Part shown: piece by piece, positions 12,950-24,329 of the stretch
How positions within the stretch are numbered: position 1 is the first letter of the stretch
Layout: each line of letters starts with the position of its first letter
Origin: Promerops cafer
Lineage: Eukaryota; Chordata; Aves; Passeriformes; Nectariniidae
Assembly: GCA_013398275.1 (NCBI GenBank)
Contig: VZSE01002352.1
Coordinates: 299,075-363,074, forward strand
Direction of reading: 5' to 3'
Length of the DNA: 64,000 bases
Notes under the pieces: generated by a model
The model's input: the letters and a program-made list of their open reading frames with translations, nothing else
Told to the model about the DNA's origin: nothing
The model's database searches: none
Position numbers and translations under genes: made by a program

Positions 12950-15260
12950 TCCCAAAATCTTTTTGTGGTACTTGCTGTTTTTCATTATAACAGTGAGCAA
13001 TTAAAGCTGATAACCAAAACTGTAAAAAAAAGCATAAAAGAAAGAAGCATGGGGAAATTAATAAATGAAACAGCTGCAATGTATATCAAAGTGAGTGACT
13101 TAAAGTAAATAATAAAGGCAATAAAATCACAAGTACAACTTTTCCATTAAAGTTATAATTAAAATAAAGGAATAGTTCATGATACTTAATCTTAAATGTA
13201 ATTAACATTAGTTGGCAAGGGCTGGCTGAATGATTGCTGTTTATCAACGTGCCTCTACTGTAAAAATGGAAGTGACAGAAAAATGAGTCTTTGTGGGCCT
13301 AATATAAACATATATTGCTGCAAAGCAATGATAAAAACAATCTTGCTGCAGTAAGAGCACAGTACTCACAAATATTTGCCAAAAAATATTCATCAGGTTT
13401 GAGGTGAAAATGTGAATTGTTTACAGGTACACTGCTCCTGAACAAAAACTAACATGTTGAAGGTTACTCATTGTGTCTCACAGTGGCAGCTTTCTTCTGG
13501 GGTGTATGTTTTTGGACAGTCATTTAAATAGCTGACAACTGAATCTTTTGAAGTGTCTGTGCACTTTTCTGAAGGATAACTGCTCCTATAATCTAGCATG
13601 AGAAATATAAACATATTTAAAGGTATCACGTGTTCACTTGATGAATATTGACTATTAAAAGGATTTTAATTTTTTAAATATCCTGCTGTTCTCTTTGCCG
13701 TTCTGAGTAGGTTGAAATCTCTTTATCTTTATCTCATAGAAAAAGATTATCCTCTCCCTATTTTCTGCTAACTAAAAGTAGAAAGAATATGAAGAAAACT
13801 GTGCTTTGGGGTAAACGTGACCCTTTTTTGACCAAATCTTCCTTCCTTTCTTATAGAATTTTGCAGATGCCAAGTCTGATGTGACCGTGTTTGTAGCACA
13901 AAGCTATTTTTAAAGCTGGAGGGAATCTGGAGAAGCGATTTCATGCTATTGCTAAGAAAAGATTTGTCTTTTCTCATTCGTATGACAAATGCCTAGCAGA
14001 TGTGAGAGGATTTTTCCCTTAGATTAAAAATGTCGATGCTCCCTCATAACTCATAAAATAATAGGATGGTTGAATGAAACCCAAAACACATCTGTGTAGT
14101 ATATCTCCCCCTTTCTGGTGCCAGCACGTCAGGCAGGAGGCTCACACTCAATTAGCACCTCAGCACAGCCCCAGCCCCAGCAGGTGGTTGGGCAGGGAGG
14201 GCTTCAGGCTTCATTTGCAGTTCCTTTGGTCTTGCTGCTGAGCTACCCTTCAGAACCTGTCACCCACAGGCTTGCTGGAATATTTTTTGGCATTTTCTTC
14301 TCCAGAATCATTTACAGTGCTAATTGGCAGCCCGTGACATTCAAGGACCTACCTACTATTCACTTTAGGAGTGCAATCCTTTTATAACAAAAGCACAAAC
14401 AGGTTTATAGAGCTCCATATGTAGTTTCTCAAGCTTGCATTATCTCATACATTAATTGACTTTTAAGATCTTACTTTTCTGATCATAAGAGAATAAAAAT
14501 TTGGCATCAATTGTGTTTTGGTATTAAAAATAAAGTAGAGAATAAGTGAAAAAAAACTGAAGACTGCATGGCAGCTCAGCAATATTTATTTTCTGTGATT
14601 ATCTCTCTCAAATACTATTGCACATAACAAGACTCCTAATCACAACTCATTATAATGTTAACTTTGCCCCAGTGCCATCTATGAAATGTCTCTTCCTTAC
14701 ATATGTTTCCTCCTGTTTTCATTCTTGTTCATGTTGTCTGCTCACCGAAGCACAAAAAATACTAATTTTGAAAGTTCAGTTTTTAGGTGATTTCCAATTA
14801 CCTTCTCAGAAAGGCTGTTTCATAATGAAAGAAAGACAACAGCGCCGTACTGGCTGAGGTTTTTATCACACGTGGGAGCTGACTTGTAAAACAACAATGC
14901 TAAAATCAGGATCCTCAAACTTGGGTCATCAAGGGTCCATGTACATGATGCAATGGAGCACAGACATGAAGTCTCTCAGAACTCTGAGATGGCCTCTACC
15001 TGCAAAGACACTTCCACAGGCTGTGCCCCACACAGTGCCAGGCAGGTGTACTAGCCTGACTGGTAAGCTCTTTAACTGCATCCATTAGGGCAAGTATTTA
15101 GTCTAATGAACTCAGTTAGATTGTCTCCTGTTTCAAAATTAGCCTGATTGTTACCAGTTTCATGATCTGTGCACAGCTCTTAAATTCAGCACAGATACAC
15201 CTTAAAAGCTAAATCCTGAAAGGCATTTAGGGACTTAATCAAATATTGTGCAAGTCAAAC

Positions 15261-15315
15261 TTTTTTTTTTTTTTTTTTNNNNNNNNNNNNNNNNTTTTTT
15301 TTTTTTTTTTTTTTT
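15261..15315. repeat. Poly-T run interrupted by assembly gap
   Basis: Sixteen N (15279-15294) lie between two T homopolymers. This is the same artefact type as at 1.77 kb. Confidence 0.9.
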
Positions 15316-15520
15316 AAGTTTGGTGTGTTAATATTGCTGAAATGTTCACCTGAAGGGCTACAGTCAGGGTCTGTGGCTGATTTTCAACATCAGACACTGA
15401 GGGGGTGGAGAGCAGCCAGGAACACTATGTTCACTGTACTTGCTGGAAAAGCTCAGGATTTTTTTCCTGGTAAACATATTAAATGTGGCAAAAACATGAA
15501 ATATTGTCCAGTGCATGTGC

Positions 15521-15523
<3 letters not shown>

Positions 15524-15553
<30 letters not shown>
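15524..15553. repeat. Poly-A run
   Basis: About 29 consecutive A. No gene-like sequence with a matching 5' side precedes it, so it gives no support for a retrogene. Confidence 0.9.
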
Positions 15554-16374
15554 CATACAGGAGGAGGGAGGAATTATTTTGTCTCAAAGCACAGCATTCT
15601 ACTGCTGGAAAATAAACCAGAGTTACAGCAAGGATGACCTGGTAGCTCAAAATGGAGGAAGCAAATGTGAACAGAGGAAAGAAAAGCCCCAGAGCCACCC
15701 TGTATATGGTTGCTTCTGTCCAGGCAGAAACAACCTCAGCAACCTGGAATGCACCCCATATTTTGGGTAATTCCTTTCTTTAACTGGCACAGGTACAACA
15801 CTGTCTAGAAACTTCAGGACGACTCAGCCTGATTCCTATGGACTTCTGTAAACTACAGCAACATCTTAAATCAAATTATAAAATGGTCCTGGGAACATGA
15901 ATGCTGAATTTGCCCCAGTAAATCAGATCTCACATCTGGTCTGACAGCCATCAGCTATCAGGCATTCTGGAGAAGAGGAAGGATCACCTGTAGGTCAGTT
16001 CTCATGACCTTATATCATCGCCTCCTATGTCTATCATCACAAGTTCTGCTGATTCAATATTCGTTTGCTTGCTGAAGCACGAGCTTGGCCATCCTTTCAA
16101 GTTTGTTAATTTTTTTAATTGCAACAATATTAAAGATACGTGGGGAGAGTTTTCCCCCGAAGTCCTTTTAAAGCCACCTAGACAGCAGATTTTGCAGAAA
16201 TGTATTGGCTTTATGTATAAAAACGACCATGTCCAAACATGCCCAAATCGGCCTAAATCAACCCCCACCCCGAGCCCATCACTAACCACGACTATCACAA
16301 GGCTGGCGTTCAAAGATGCGGACACAAAAGCTATAAGCTCCCAGCAGAACGTATAAGAGGGCCTGGAAAATGCC

Positions 16375-16530
16375 AAGATTTTCGAGATGCTCGGGAGCAG
16401 GGAGGCTCCTCCCGCCGGGAGGCGGCTGCCGAGCGCGGTGTCCTGCTGCCCTCCTGCGGGCCGAGCCTCCCACTGCCGCCACCGGCACAAACCCGGGGAA
16501 AACACCCGGGAGGGCACATTTCCATAGGGA
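16375..16530. promoter_or_regulatory. Isolated CpG-rich patch
   Basis: Roughly 150 bp rich in G+C and CpG (for example GCTGCCGAGCGCGGTGTCC and CACCCGGGAGGG) stand out against AT-rich flanks. A TATA-like TATAAGAGGG lies at 16352-16361. It could be a small CpG island for an unannotated transcript or an upstream alternative promoter, or simply a GC-rich unique stretch. The 197-codon antisense frame over it (16002-16595) has no recognisable domain and owes its length partly to the GC content. Confidence 0.35.
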
Positions 16531-17334
16531 AACTTGACATGCAGAACATACAGAATCGTGGGAGGTATTCTCTGCTCTCCTGCGCATGGTATCATCTACA
16601 TACAAAAAGTGGGTTATGAAAAACGAACAAAAAAAAACCCCAAACAACCCCCTAAGCCCCCAAGCAAACAAAAGATAGGTTTTAGCTGTGTTCCTGTCTC
16701 AGAAAGGTTGAAGATCTCTTATGTCATCGATAGGAAAAAGCTATGCATTTTGTTTTCACAAGTATTAACGGAGCAGCATCTTTTAAATTACAAAATCCTA
16801 GTGTTGTAGAGTCCTTGAGAATGGAAAATACCCTGAAGATCATCTAGTTAAATGATAACACTGCCAAAGGTTGGCAGTATTGTGGAAATAAGCATCCCAG
16901 ACTAAATGTGAGCTAGTTGACATGCTGTTGGGCTACTAGACAAAATAAACTTAATCATATCTGCCTCCTTACACACACTTTATATAATAGTCTCTTCTTC
17001 ATAAAGCAGAGACCTTGGAGAGAGGTGGAACAGGAAGAATTAGATCCATGAAACACGGAATAAATTGTTTAAGGTGAAGAAAAGTGCAGACCTGCTCATT
17101 TGTCAGTGCTGTCTGTGTCTCTTTCCTGCTCTGCATGCATTGATATCACCTTGGGTGTCTAATTCTTCTCATGCATCACAGAGGAATCCTGAAATCCTAG
17201 CTCTGGACTGATTTTTTCTGGGGGAGACCAGGTGCCCTCAAGGTTATATGTAGCACAACTGCGTACAGTGCAGTCAGATGCACTTTTATTTTTCTAGCTT
17301 TTAACTTGCTTGAACTGATGCCTTGAGAGGCTAC

Positions 17335-17750
17335 CTGGAACAGAGGCTAGACAGAGTTAAAGGAATAAAGTAGGAATTTATTAAAAGGCCTTCCAAGGAT
17401 ACACCTTGGGCAGTACAAGAGCCTGGCCGTGGCTCTGCCCAAGATGAACGCAAGATGGATGACTGGTCACGAGTTTTCACACTTTTATAAGTTTTACATA
17501 CTGGGGTTAATTGTCTTATTACAGCTTCAGGTTATGAAGTCACATCCTCCCAGACTGCTTTCTGCAATTTGCCGTTGTTTATACATTCGGGCCCGAAGGT
17601 GCAACAGTGTCCTTGGCTCTCTCTGGGAAAAGGATCATTTTGTCTAACTGGACTGTGAGGAGAACTTGCTAACACTTTATATGAAGTTCAGAGTCACACA
17701 CTAAGGCAGTACAGAATCTGGAAAATATGAAAGCTGTAATTAAGGCATCA
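17335..17750 (-). mobile_element. Solo LTR, copy A of a pair
   Basis: This block aligns almost end to end with 35755-36168. Read on the minus strand it begins TGATGCCTTAA and carries AATAAA close to its 3' end (seen on + as TTTATTA, 17378-17384), followed by a short U5-like stretch. No retroviral coding region adjoins, so it is probably a solo LTR. The edge near 17335 is approximate. By eye the two copies differ at many positions including short indels, so the insertion is not recent. Confidence 0.75.
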
Positions 17751-19214
17751 GTAATAATAATAATATTAATAATGACACAAAGAAGTCAGGTTCTATTAGA
17801 TGAACTTATATGGCATGGGAAGAAAAGGCCAAAAATGCAGATCCTTAGGTTCTCCCAGTCTAACATATTCCTGCTCCTTATAAATATTGACGAATATATT
17901 CTTAGCTATAGTGCATTTTTTACCAGGAGATTTGGAATAGATCTTAAAAAAAGACATTTCTCATTCTTTTTTAAGCTGGGCACAGACAGGTCCTCCCCTA
18001 GAACGTAGCTTTATCACACTCCTGTATGCTATAACATACCCTCTCTTACGAGATCTGATACTGGAGAAAAGGCACTTTGCTTTTGCTGTCAGGTATACAA
18101 TAGTTAATCCTTTCTACAGAGGCCTTGCATTTCTCTCCAGACTACCATTAACTGAAATGTGCTGCAAGGTAACTCACAGTGCAGAAATAATGTGCCTGAA
18201 TGGCCAGGACGTAATTTAGTTATGTCTACAGCAAGTGAGCAATGCTCAACCCCAAGAGTGGCATGCTCCAAAAGTACTACACAGTACAAAATAATTCTGT
18301 GTATAGTTTGGATCAAGCTCTGCTTCCACTTGCATCATTTTTGCAATGGTGACATCCTTGCATGAGAACAAGTCAGGCCAGATTCACATATCTTCTGTGA
18401 AATGATTAGCAAACAAACTAAACTGCGTATGATCATTGTGCTTTTATTCATCAAATGCCTCTGAAGGAACATTTGCATTCAAGCCAAGATCTTTGCTTGA
18501 ATGAAAAATTATCCCCACTGGAATCAAACAAGGCTATTTGACATAAGTACAGAAATCAATTTAGTATCTCTGTCTGCCAAGGGACTCTGGGCCTAAGCCT
18601 GCTGCTGAACTCATCAGATAGATAGGGCTCATTATCCTTGTAGGAGATTAAGGACCACTTCTACAGTTCTGCAGAAGGCTTCTAATCAGCACTAAGACCT
18701 AAATGTCCCCCGAAGTGACTTTTGTTACTGCACAGGCATAAGGTTGCAAACACTTCTAGAGGTATTTCCAATACCAGAGAAAAATCCTGCCCTCAGACTT
18801 TCGGGCTATGGGGTCATGCTGTGGCTGTATGAGGAGGGTTTACCCTCAGTATGAAATGTTTCTCTTCCCTCTATTTCAGTGAGCAGAAATTGCAATTAAT
18901 ATACTTCAATTTCAAAAGAGAAAAAAACTAATTACAAAAATTATAGTAATTGGGGCATTCATCGCCACTTCAAAAGACATTCTTTTCTTTAGCATCCTTG
19001 CTGAAAGTACTTTCAGATTTACTAAAGAAATGTCCTCCCCCCATCATTAGTCTTCTTTAGAAATGAATCCTAAACAAATATTATGGAATGAGTATGAAGT
19101 CACTGAAATCAAAGGATACAAGTCAATGACTGTTATATTGAAAAGTCCTTGATCTTAAGGGAAAAAAACCCCAAGGGTCTACATAAAATTAAATCCATAT
19201 AGCTGATATTGTAA
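17751..19214. other. Intergenic, no gene seen
   Basis: AT-rich DNA with no recognisable coding or repeat content. Confidence 0.55.
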
Positions 19215-19352
19215 ATTAAAATATATTTGAGCTTTGGACAGTGCTCTCAGGCATGTGGTGGGATTCTTGGGCTGTCCTGCAAAGGGCCAGGAGTTGGAGT
19301 TGTGATCCTGATGGGTCCCTTCCAACTCAGGATATTCTATGGTTCTACTATC
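19215..19352 (+). mobile_element. CR1 LINE fragment, 3' end
   Basis: Carries the CR1 3' end signature GATGGGTCCCTTCCAACTC followed by the tail AGGATATTCTATGGTTCTA. Only the last ~140 bp of the element are present. It is closely similar to the end of the copy at 20.0-20.4 kb, so both belong to one subfamily. Confidence 0.9.
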
Positions 19353-20014
19353 TAGGTAAAATTGCAATCATAACATAGAAAGACAAACAAGGACAAAAAG
19401 CATGGGCATAGCCACCTGGTCATTAGAAAGGTTGCTGTTACATCTAAAACACATGTAAACTAAGCTCCAGGCAGGCCAAGACAAGTTTAAACTTAACAAA
19501 TCTGACAAGTCTTCCTCCTGATGTCTTGCAAAATCAGTACAAATCCTGTGGCCAGTTACTAGCAGTAGTTTTTACCAAGCTACTACTCTGCAGTAGAGTC
19601 ACCAAAAACTTTTGTCTTTAGAGAACAAGGTAAGGTGGAAAAAGGAAGCAGTTAATTTCCTTTGCAAGTTGTCTGTTTTCTTTACCATAGTTCTATACAT
19701 ATCTTTCATTTGTAACTGTCCTTCTGTGGGGAAAAAACAAACAAAAAAAAATTAAAATGTTGCCACAGGTAGGAAGCCAACCTGAGTACAAAAGAGAAAA
19801 CAGTGTCTAACAGAGGTCTCAGAGGCATGGAAATGAGACATAAACCAGCCAGAAGTCACTGCAGCCCTTCTCCTCACTTTTCCTTACATTTAGTATTTGC
19901 AGGTTTCCAGTCAGCAGTGTTCCTTTGTTTCACAGAGGTGCCACAAAACATTGCAGACTTCCCATGGGAAGTGCAGAACCTACTGGGCCCCCACTCAGCC
20001 TAACTTCCTAGATT

Positions 20015-20432
20015 ATTCAAGGAGCAGCTGAGGTCTCTTGGTTTGTTCAGGCTGGAGAAGAGAAGATTGAGGGGAGACCTCACTGGGGTTTGCAGCTTCC
20101 TTGCGAGGGGAAGAGGAGGCACAGGCACTGATCTCTTCTCTCTGGTGATCAGTGGCAGGACCTACGAGAATGGCCTGAAGCTGTGCCAGGGGAGGTTTAG
20201 GTTGGATATTAGGAAAAGGTTTTTCACTCAGAGGGTGGTTGGACACTGGAATAGGCTCCCAGGGAAGTGGTCACAGCATCAAACCTGACCTAATTCAAGA
20301 AGCCTTTGGAAAATGCTCTCAGCACATGGTGTGACTCTTGGGTTGTCCTGTGCAGGACCAGGAGTTGAACTTTGGTGATTCTTGTGGGTCTCTTCCAACT
20401 CAGGATATTCTGTGATTCTATGATCCCATTTT
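20015..20432 (+). mobile_element. CR1 LINE fragment, 3' end
   Basis: Covers the end of CR1 ORF2 and the short 3' UTR. Conserved remnants include LEKRRLRGDL, GRFRLDIRKRFF and VVGHWNRLPG, in the + frame from 20043. These are the usual C-terminal CR1 ORF2 motifs. It ends in the repeated tail GATATTCTGTGATTCTATGATC. The frame is a fragment of about 80 codons and is not functional. Confidence 0.95.
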
Positions 20433-20892
20433 TCACGTGTTCCTTTATAACCTGGACCAAATGGGTCATGTCCAAGCCTGAAAGATTGCCCACATTGCAG
20501 AGGGATGCAGGATGACCAGGGAAGAGACAGCAGGAAAAGCCGTGAGCTGTCCCTGGAGTGCTTTGGGACTGCGGGCAGGCTACTGTAGCCCAGAAAAAGC
20601 TGTGGGGGCTCAGGTGTGCCTCGAGGTGTTTGGAAACACAGCAAAACACTCCAGCACATGTAAGAGCACATGCACCCCATGATCACGCCCGAAGGAGTGG
20701 GAACAGCAGCTTACCTTCCTCTCCCAGTGTGCCAATCCCCATAACTTCCACAGCCAGTGAGCCTGGCTTCTTTTCACACCCAGACACCCAGCTCAAGGTG
20801 CCATTGCCTGAGCTGTGTTTAGCCATTCTGTGGCTGACCCACAGCATTCACTGCCTGCTTTCTGCTCCACATCAGGCAGTGGGATCTTCCCT
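20433..20892. other. Spacer between CR1 copies
   Basis: No gene or named repeat seen. Moderately GC-rich, with frames up to 135 codons that look like chance frames. Confidence 0.5.
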
Positions 20893-21200
20893 CTGACCTA
20901 CGGAATCATCAAATGGCCTGGCTTGGAAGGGACCTCAAAGATCAGCTAGTTACAGCCCCCTGCCATGGGCAGGGACACCTTCCACTATCCCAGGTTGCTC
21001 AGAGCTCCATCCAACTTGGCCTTGAACACTTCCAGGGATGGGGCATCCACAGCTTCTCTGGGAAACCTGTGCCAGTGCCTCAACATCCTCACAGGGAAGA
21101 ATTTCTCCTTCATATCTAGTCTAAACCTACCTTCTGTCAGTTTGAAGCCATTGCCCCTTATCCTATCACTCCAGACCCTTGTAAATAGTCCCTCTCAATG
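20893..21200 (-). mobile_element. CR1 LINE fragment, antisense
   Basis: Starts with the degenerate antisense tail (GGAATCATCAAATGGCCTGG) and continues with the antisense CR1 3' region (GGAAGGGACCTCAAAGATC, then CCTTCCACTATCCCAGG) to about the codons for the ORF2 C-terminal motif. Confidence 0.92.
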
Positions 21201-23828
21201 TCATAGTCCAGCACCTTGGGTACTGCCAGGTGGGTATTCCAAAGGGAGGCACCACCATGCAAAAACCATGGGCAGAATGCTCCCCAGAGGCTCAGCCCTT
21301 GAAGAGACCTTTGAATTTGGAGGGCATTGCAACTGCACCCTACTGTTCCCATTTCCACAACCGAGAGACAGATCTGTTGGCCCTTAATATGGATTTTTAT
21401 GCCAATCCTTTGCAAAGACTAAGGCAGTAGCACAAACACTTTAGGAAGATGAGGGCAAGGGAACTGCTCTGTGAGAGATCCCTGGCAGAAAAAAGCTGCA
21501 TGTTTCCTTGGCACTTATTTAATTCCTTACCTGGAATGTATTTAAGGACTAATAAGAAATAAACATAGTTATGGGAAGGAGCAGTTGACTGTGAAAATGT
21601 TTAAAAGTAATAGATATGGCTTTCCATGGCCTTTTGTGAGATGTGAATAACACTGTTGAGTCTTCCTTTATCCTCAGAAGATCCATTTAGACTAAGAGTG
21701 AGCTCCCTGCAGTTTTATGGACTCGAAAACCTCATCTCTAAAACTGGTGAATTACCAATTAAAAGCAGTAATGGCAACTGCAGCAAAGAAGTCATGACAG
21801 GGAGTAATAAGATCTTTGCTGTTTAAAGAAGACAATGAAAAGTGCATTTGCTTTCAAGAAACAGTGATCCTCGTAAGAACAGCTTACCTCAAGCTCTACA
21901 TGGAGTAGATAGAAAGAAAAATAATACTTTCAGTTTGGGAGTGAGTCTCCTGTGGGGCTGGTCCGCTGAAAGATCTAGTTCATTATCTGTGGAAATGTAA
22001 ATGTTATGTCACCACCAGGGGGAAAAATGGAGTGAGCTTCTGTTTTAAAAGACAGAGCCTTGCATTTTCTTTAATTTAGCTGCAGTAAAATTAGTTGCAA
22101 TCTTAATTCCCTCTTATAAAGTGGTGCTCCAAAATCTAAGTTTTTTATCTAAACCAACAGATTACATTTCTGCACCTCTGCTGTGAAGAAAGTCTTCAAA
22201 ATATCACCTTATCTAAACCAATAGACTCACACACCTTAAGCAGCAAATGATTTGAAAAAAACAAAGACTATTTCCAGTTTTGCTGATATTTTTTCACACT
22301 GCTGAGGTGTTGTAAAGGTTCCTCAAAGAGCAAGGACATGGTCTGTGCACATATGATTTCCTGTTTTGACCTCTGCTGTTTTCTGCTGACTTTCCCTCCA
22401 TCACCTGTGTCTGCTGCAGAACTAAAGCACAGTGCACAACAACAAAGCTGCTTCCGGGGGTCCACAAGGATTTCTTTAGCAAATAGGTATCATTAACCAC
22501 ACCACTGTTAACATTTACCATGCATAAAACATTAATTGAAATAAGATTTGAATGGTCTTGTCTCTTGCTGCAGTTCTTTGCCCCAAAATTATTTACTAAA
22601 TCTGCACTTCAGAACAGCTTGAGAACAAAATAAGTATTTCTACTGGTTTGTGTATTCTTATAACTTATTCTACCAGTTACAGGGCAGTTAAGGGGAAGTT
22701 AATGACCTATTTTGAAATTCAATAATTCCTTCTCCCATGCCCTTATTTTTGTTCACTATGTTATGCATAAAATATGTCTGCATGAATTTGTACATCATTT
22801 TCACAGGCAATTTGATGTAAATTTATCACTGTAAAGTAGAAATTAACAAATAAAATGTATTGCTATATTAAAATTCAGCTCAGAATTTCCTGATGACCAT
22901 TTACTTTAAATTCCCTTAAAAATAAGCTTTTTCTGTTTAACTGCACGTGATGCCATTTAGGCAATTAATTTTCATTTCTCCAAGAAGGCCATATTCATAA
23001 AAGCATGTTTATTACATCCCTAACCTGGTGCCATGCAGAGCTGGAGGAAGACAGTGTGAGTGGCAATTGCAGTGTTATGCTTACAGGAAAACACTATAAA
23101 TAGAGCAGCTAAACTTAGGGACACACCTGCTGTGCTCTCAGAATTTAATCCTCACACAAGGTGCTGAGTACAGTGAAGCAAAAAGCTTATAGGAATCACT
23201 AGGCATTAAGATGATCCATCCACTGCAGAGTGGGGCATGGGTGAAAGAAATGGCAGTGTTGCTGCAAAACCCCTGTAATGTGTTATTTCCAAGCATATTG
23301 AAACACTGTGTGCGGAACTTTCATGGCATGGATACATGCTAAAAAATATAAGACCAGAAGATGACTACTGAGCCATACCATCATCTCCAGTGTAATGTAA
23401 GAGGTGAAATGTGAATAAATGTGAATTTCTACTACAGTGCTTCCAAAGGCAACAGTTCCTACCAAGAGTAAGCTCCCTTGATAACTGCCAGGGAGGAAAT
23501 TCCACAAAACCAACACTTAAAGCCACTATCTAGACGTTTGGGAGAAAATCCCCGGCTAGGTACCTTCATCAGTTTCAAATCTTTTTTTATTGCCTGCCAG
23601 TTTTTCAACCAGTGCAGTGCACTCCTGCTCTTAACAGGGATTTGTAAGCCTGCCCTTTAGCTAAAAGAAAAAACAATGTCATATACATCCCAGGAACTGG
23701 GAATTAAATAAAAATGTTAGGTGGGACAAAAAAAGGGAAGCTGAAATGTGAAAAACTGGTGAAAGGGAAACATAAATTGCCTGCACCGTAGCTTCATCTC
23801 TATTTGTGTGTTTTATATGTGTACACCA
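21201..23828. other. Intergenic, no gene seen
   Basis: AT-rich DNA. Frames are at most about 85 codons and unrecognised. No RNA gene seen. Confidence 0.55.
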
Positions 23829-24325
23829 TGATCATAGAATCATTGAATGATGATTCTGAGCTGAGCTGGAAGGGACTTCAAAGATCATCTCATTCCAGCC
23901 CCCTGCCCTGGGCAGGGACATCTTCCACTAGACCAGATTGCTCAGACCCCATCCAACCTGGCCTTGAGCCCTTCCAGGGATGGGGCAGCCACAGGTTCTC
24001 TGGACAACCTGTGCCAGGGCCTCACCACTCTCAGAGGGAAGAATTTCTTCCTAATCTCTAATCTAAGCCTCCTCTCTGTCAGTTTGAAGCCATTCCCCCT
24101 TGTCCCATCACTCCAGACCCTTGTAAATAGTCTCTCTCCACCTTTCCTGTGAGCTCCCTTTAGGGACTGGAAGACCACAATTAGGTCACCCCAAAGCCTT
24201 CTCTTTTCCAGGCTGAAAAATCCCAATTCTCTCAGCCTTTCCTCATAGCAGAGTTGCTCCAGCCCTCTGATCAAGTTGGTGGCCTCCTCTGGACTGGCTC
24301 CAACAGGTCCATATCCTTCCATGAT
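23829..24325 (-). mobile_element. CR1 LINE fragment, antisense
   Basis: The antisense tail ATCATAGAATCATTGAATG is followed by about 490 bp of CR1. The minus-strand frame 24322-23942 reads through conserved ORF2 C-terminal motifs (GLEQLCYEERLRELGFFSLE, KRRLWGDLI, RRLRLEIRKKFF) with no stop in 126 codons. That makes it one of the better preserved copies here, though it is only the 3' end. Confidence 0.95.
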
Positions 24326-24329
24326 GATA

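Larger units (their letters stand above)
12950..17334. other. Intergenic, no gene seen apart from small repeats
   Basis: AT-rich DNA containing a poly-T gap at 15.27 kb, a poly-A run at 15.53 kb and the CpG-rich patch at 16.4 kb, which are listed separately. A short stretch near 16.81-16.86 kb resembles a very old CR1 tail but is too diverged to call. No coding exon recognised. Confidence 0.55.

Noticed and set aside
15453..15770. Frames containing poly-Lys or poly-Phe near 15.5 kb
   Set aside because: They are translations of the poly-A run at 15524-15553.
16002..16595. 197-codon minus-strand frame as a protein gene
   Set aside because: No recognisable domain, no splice or start context, and the frame crosses from AT-rich DNA into the CpG-rich patch. 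Its length is explained by local composition.
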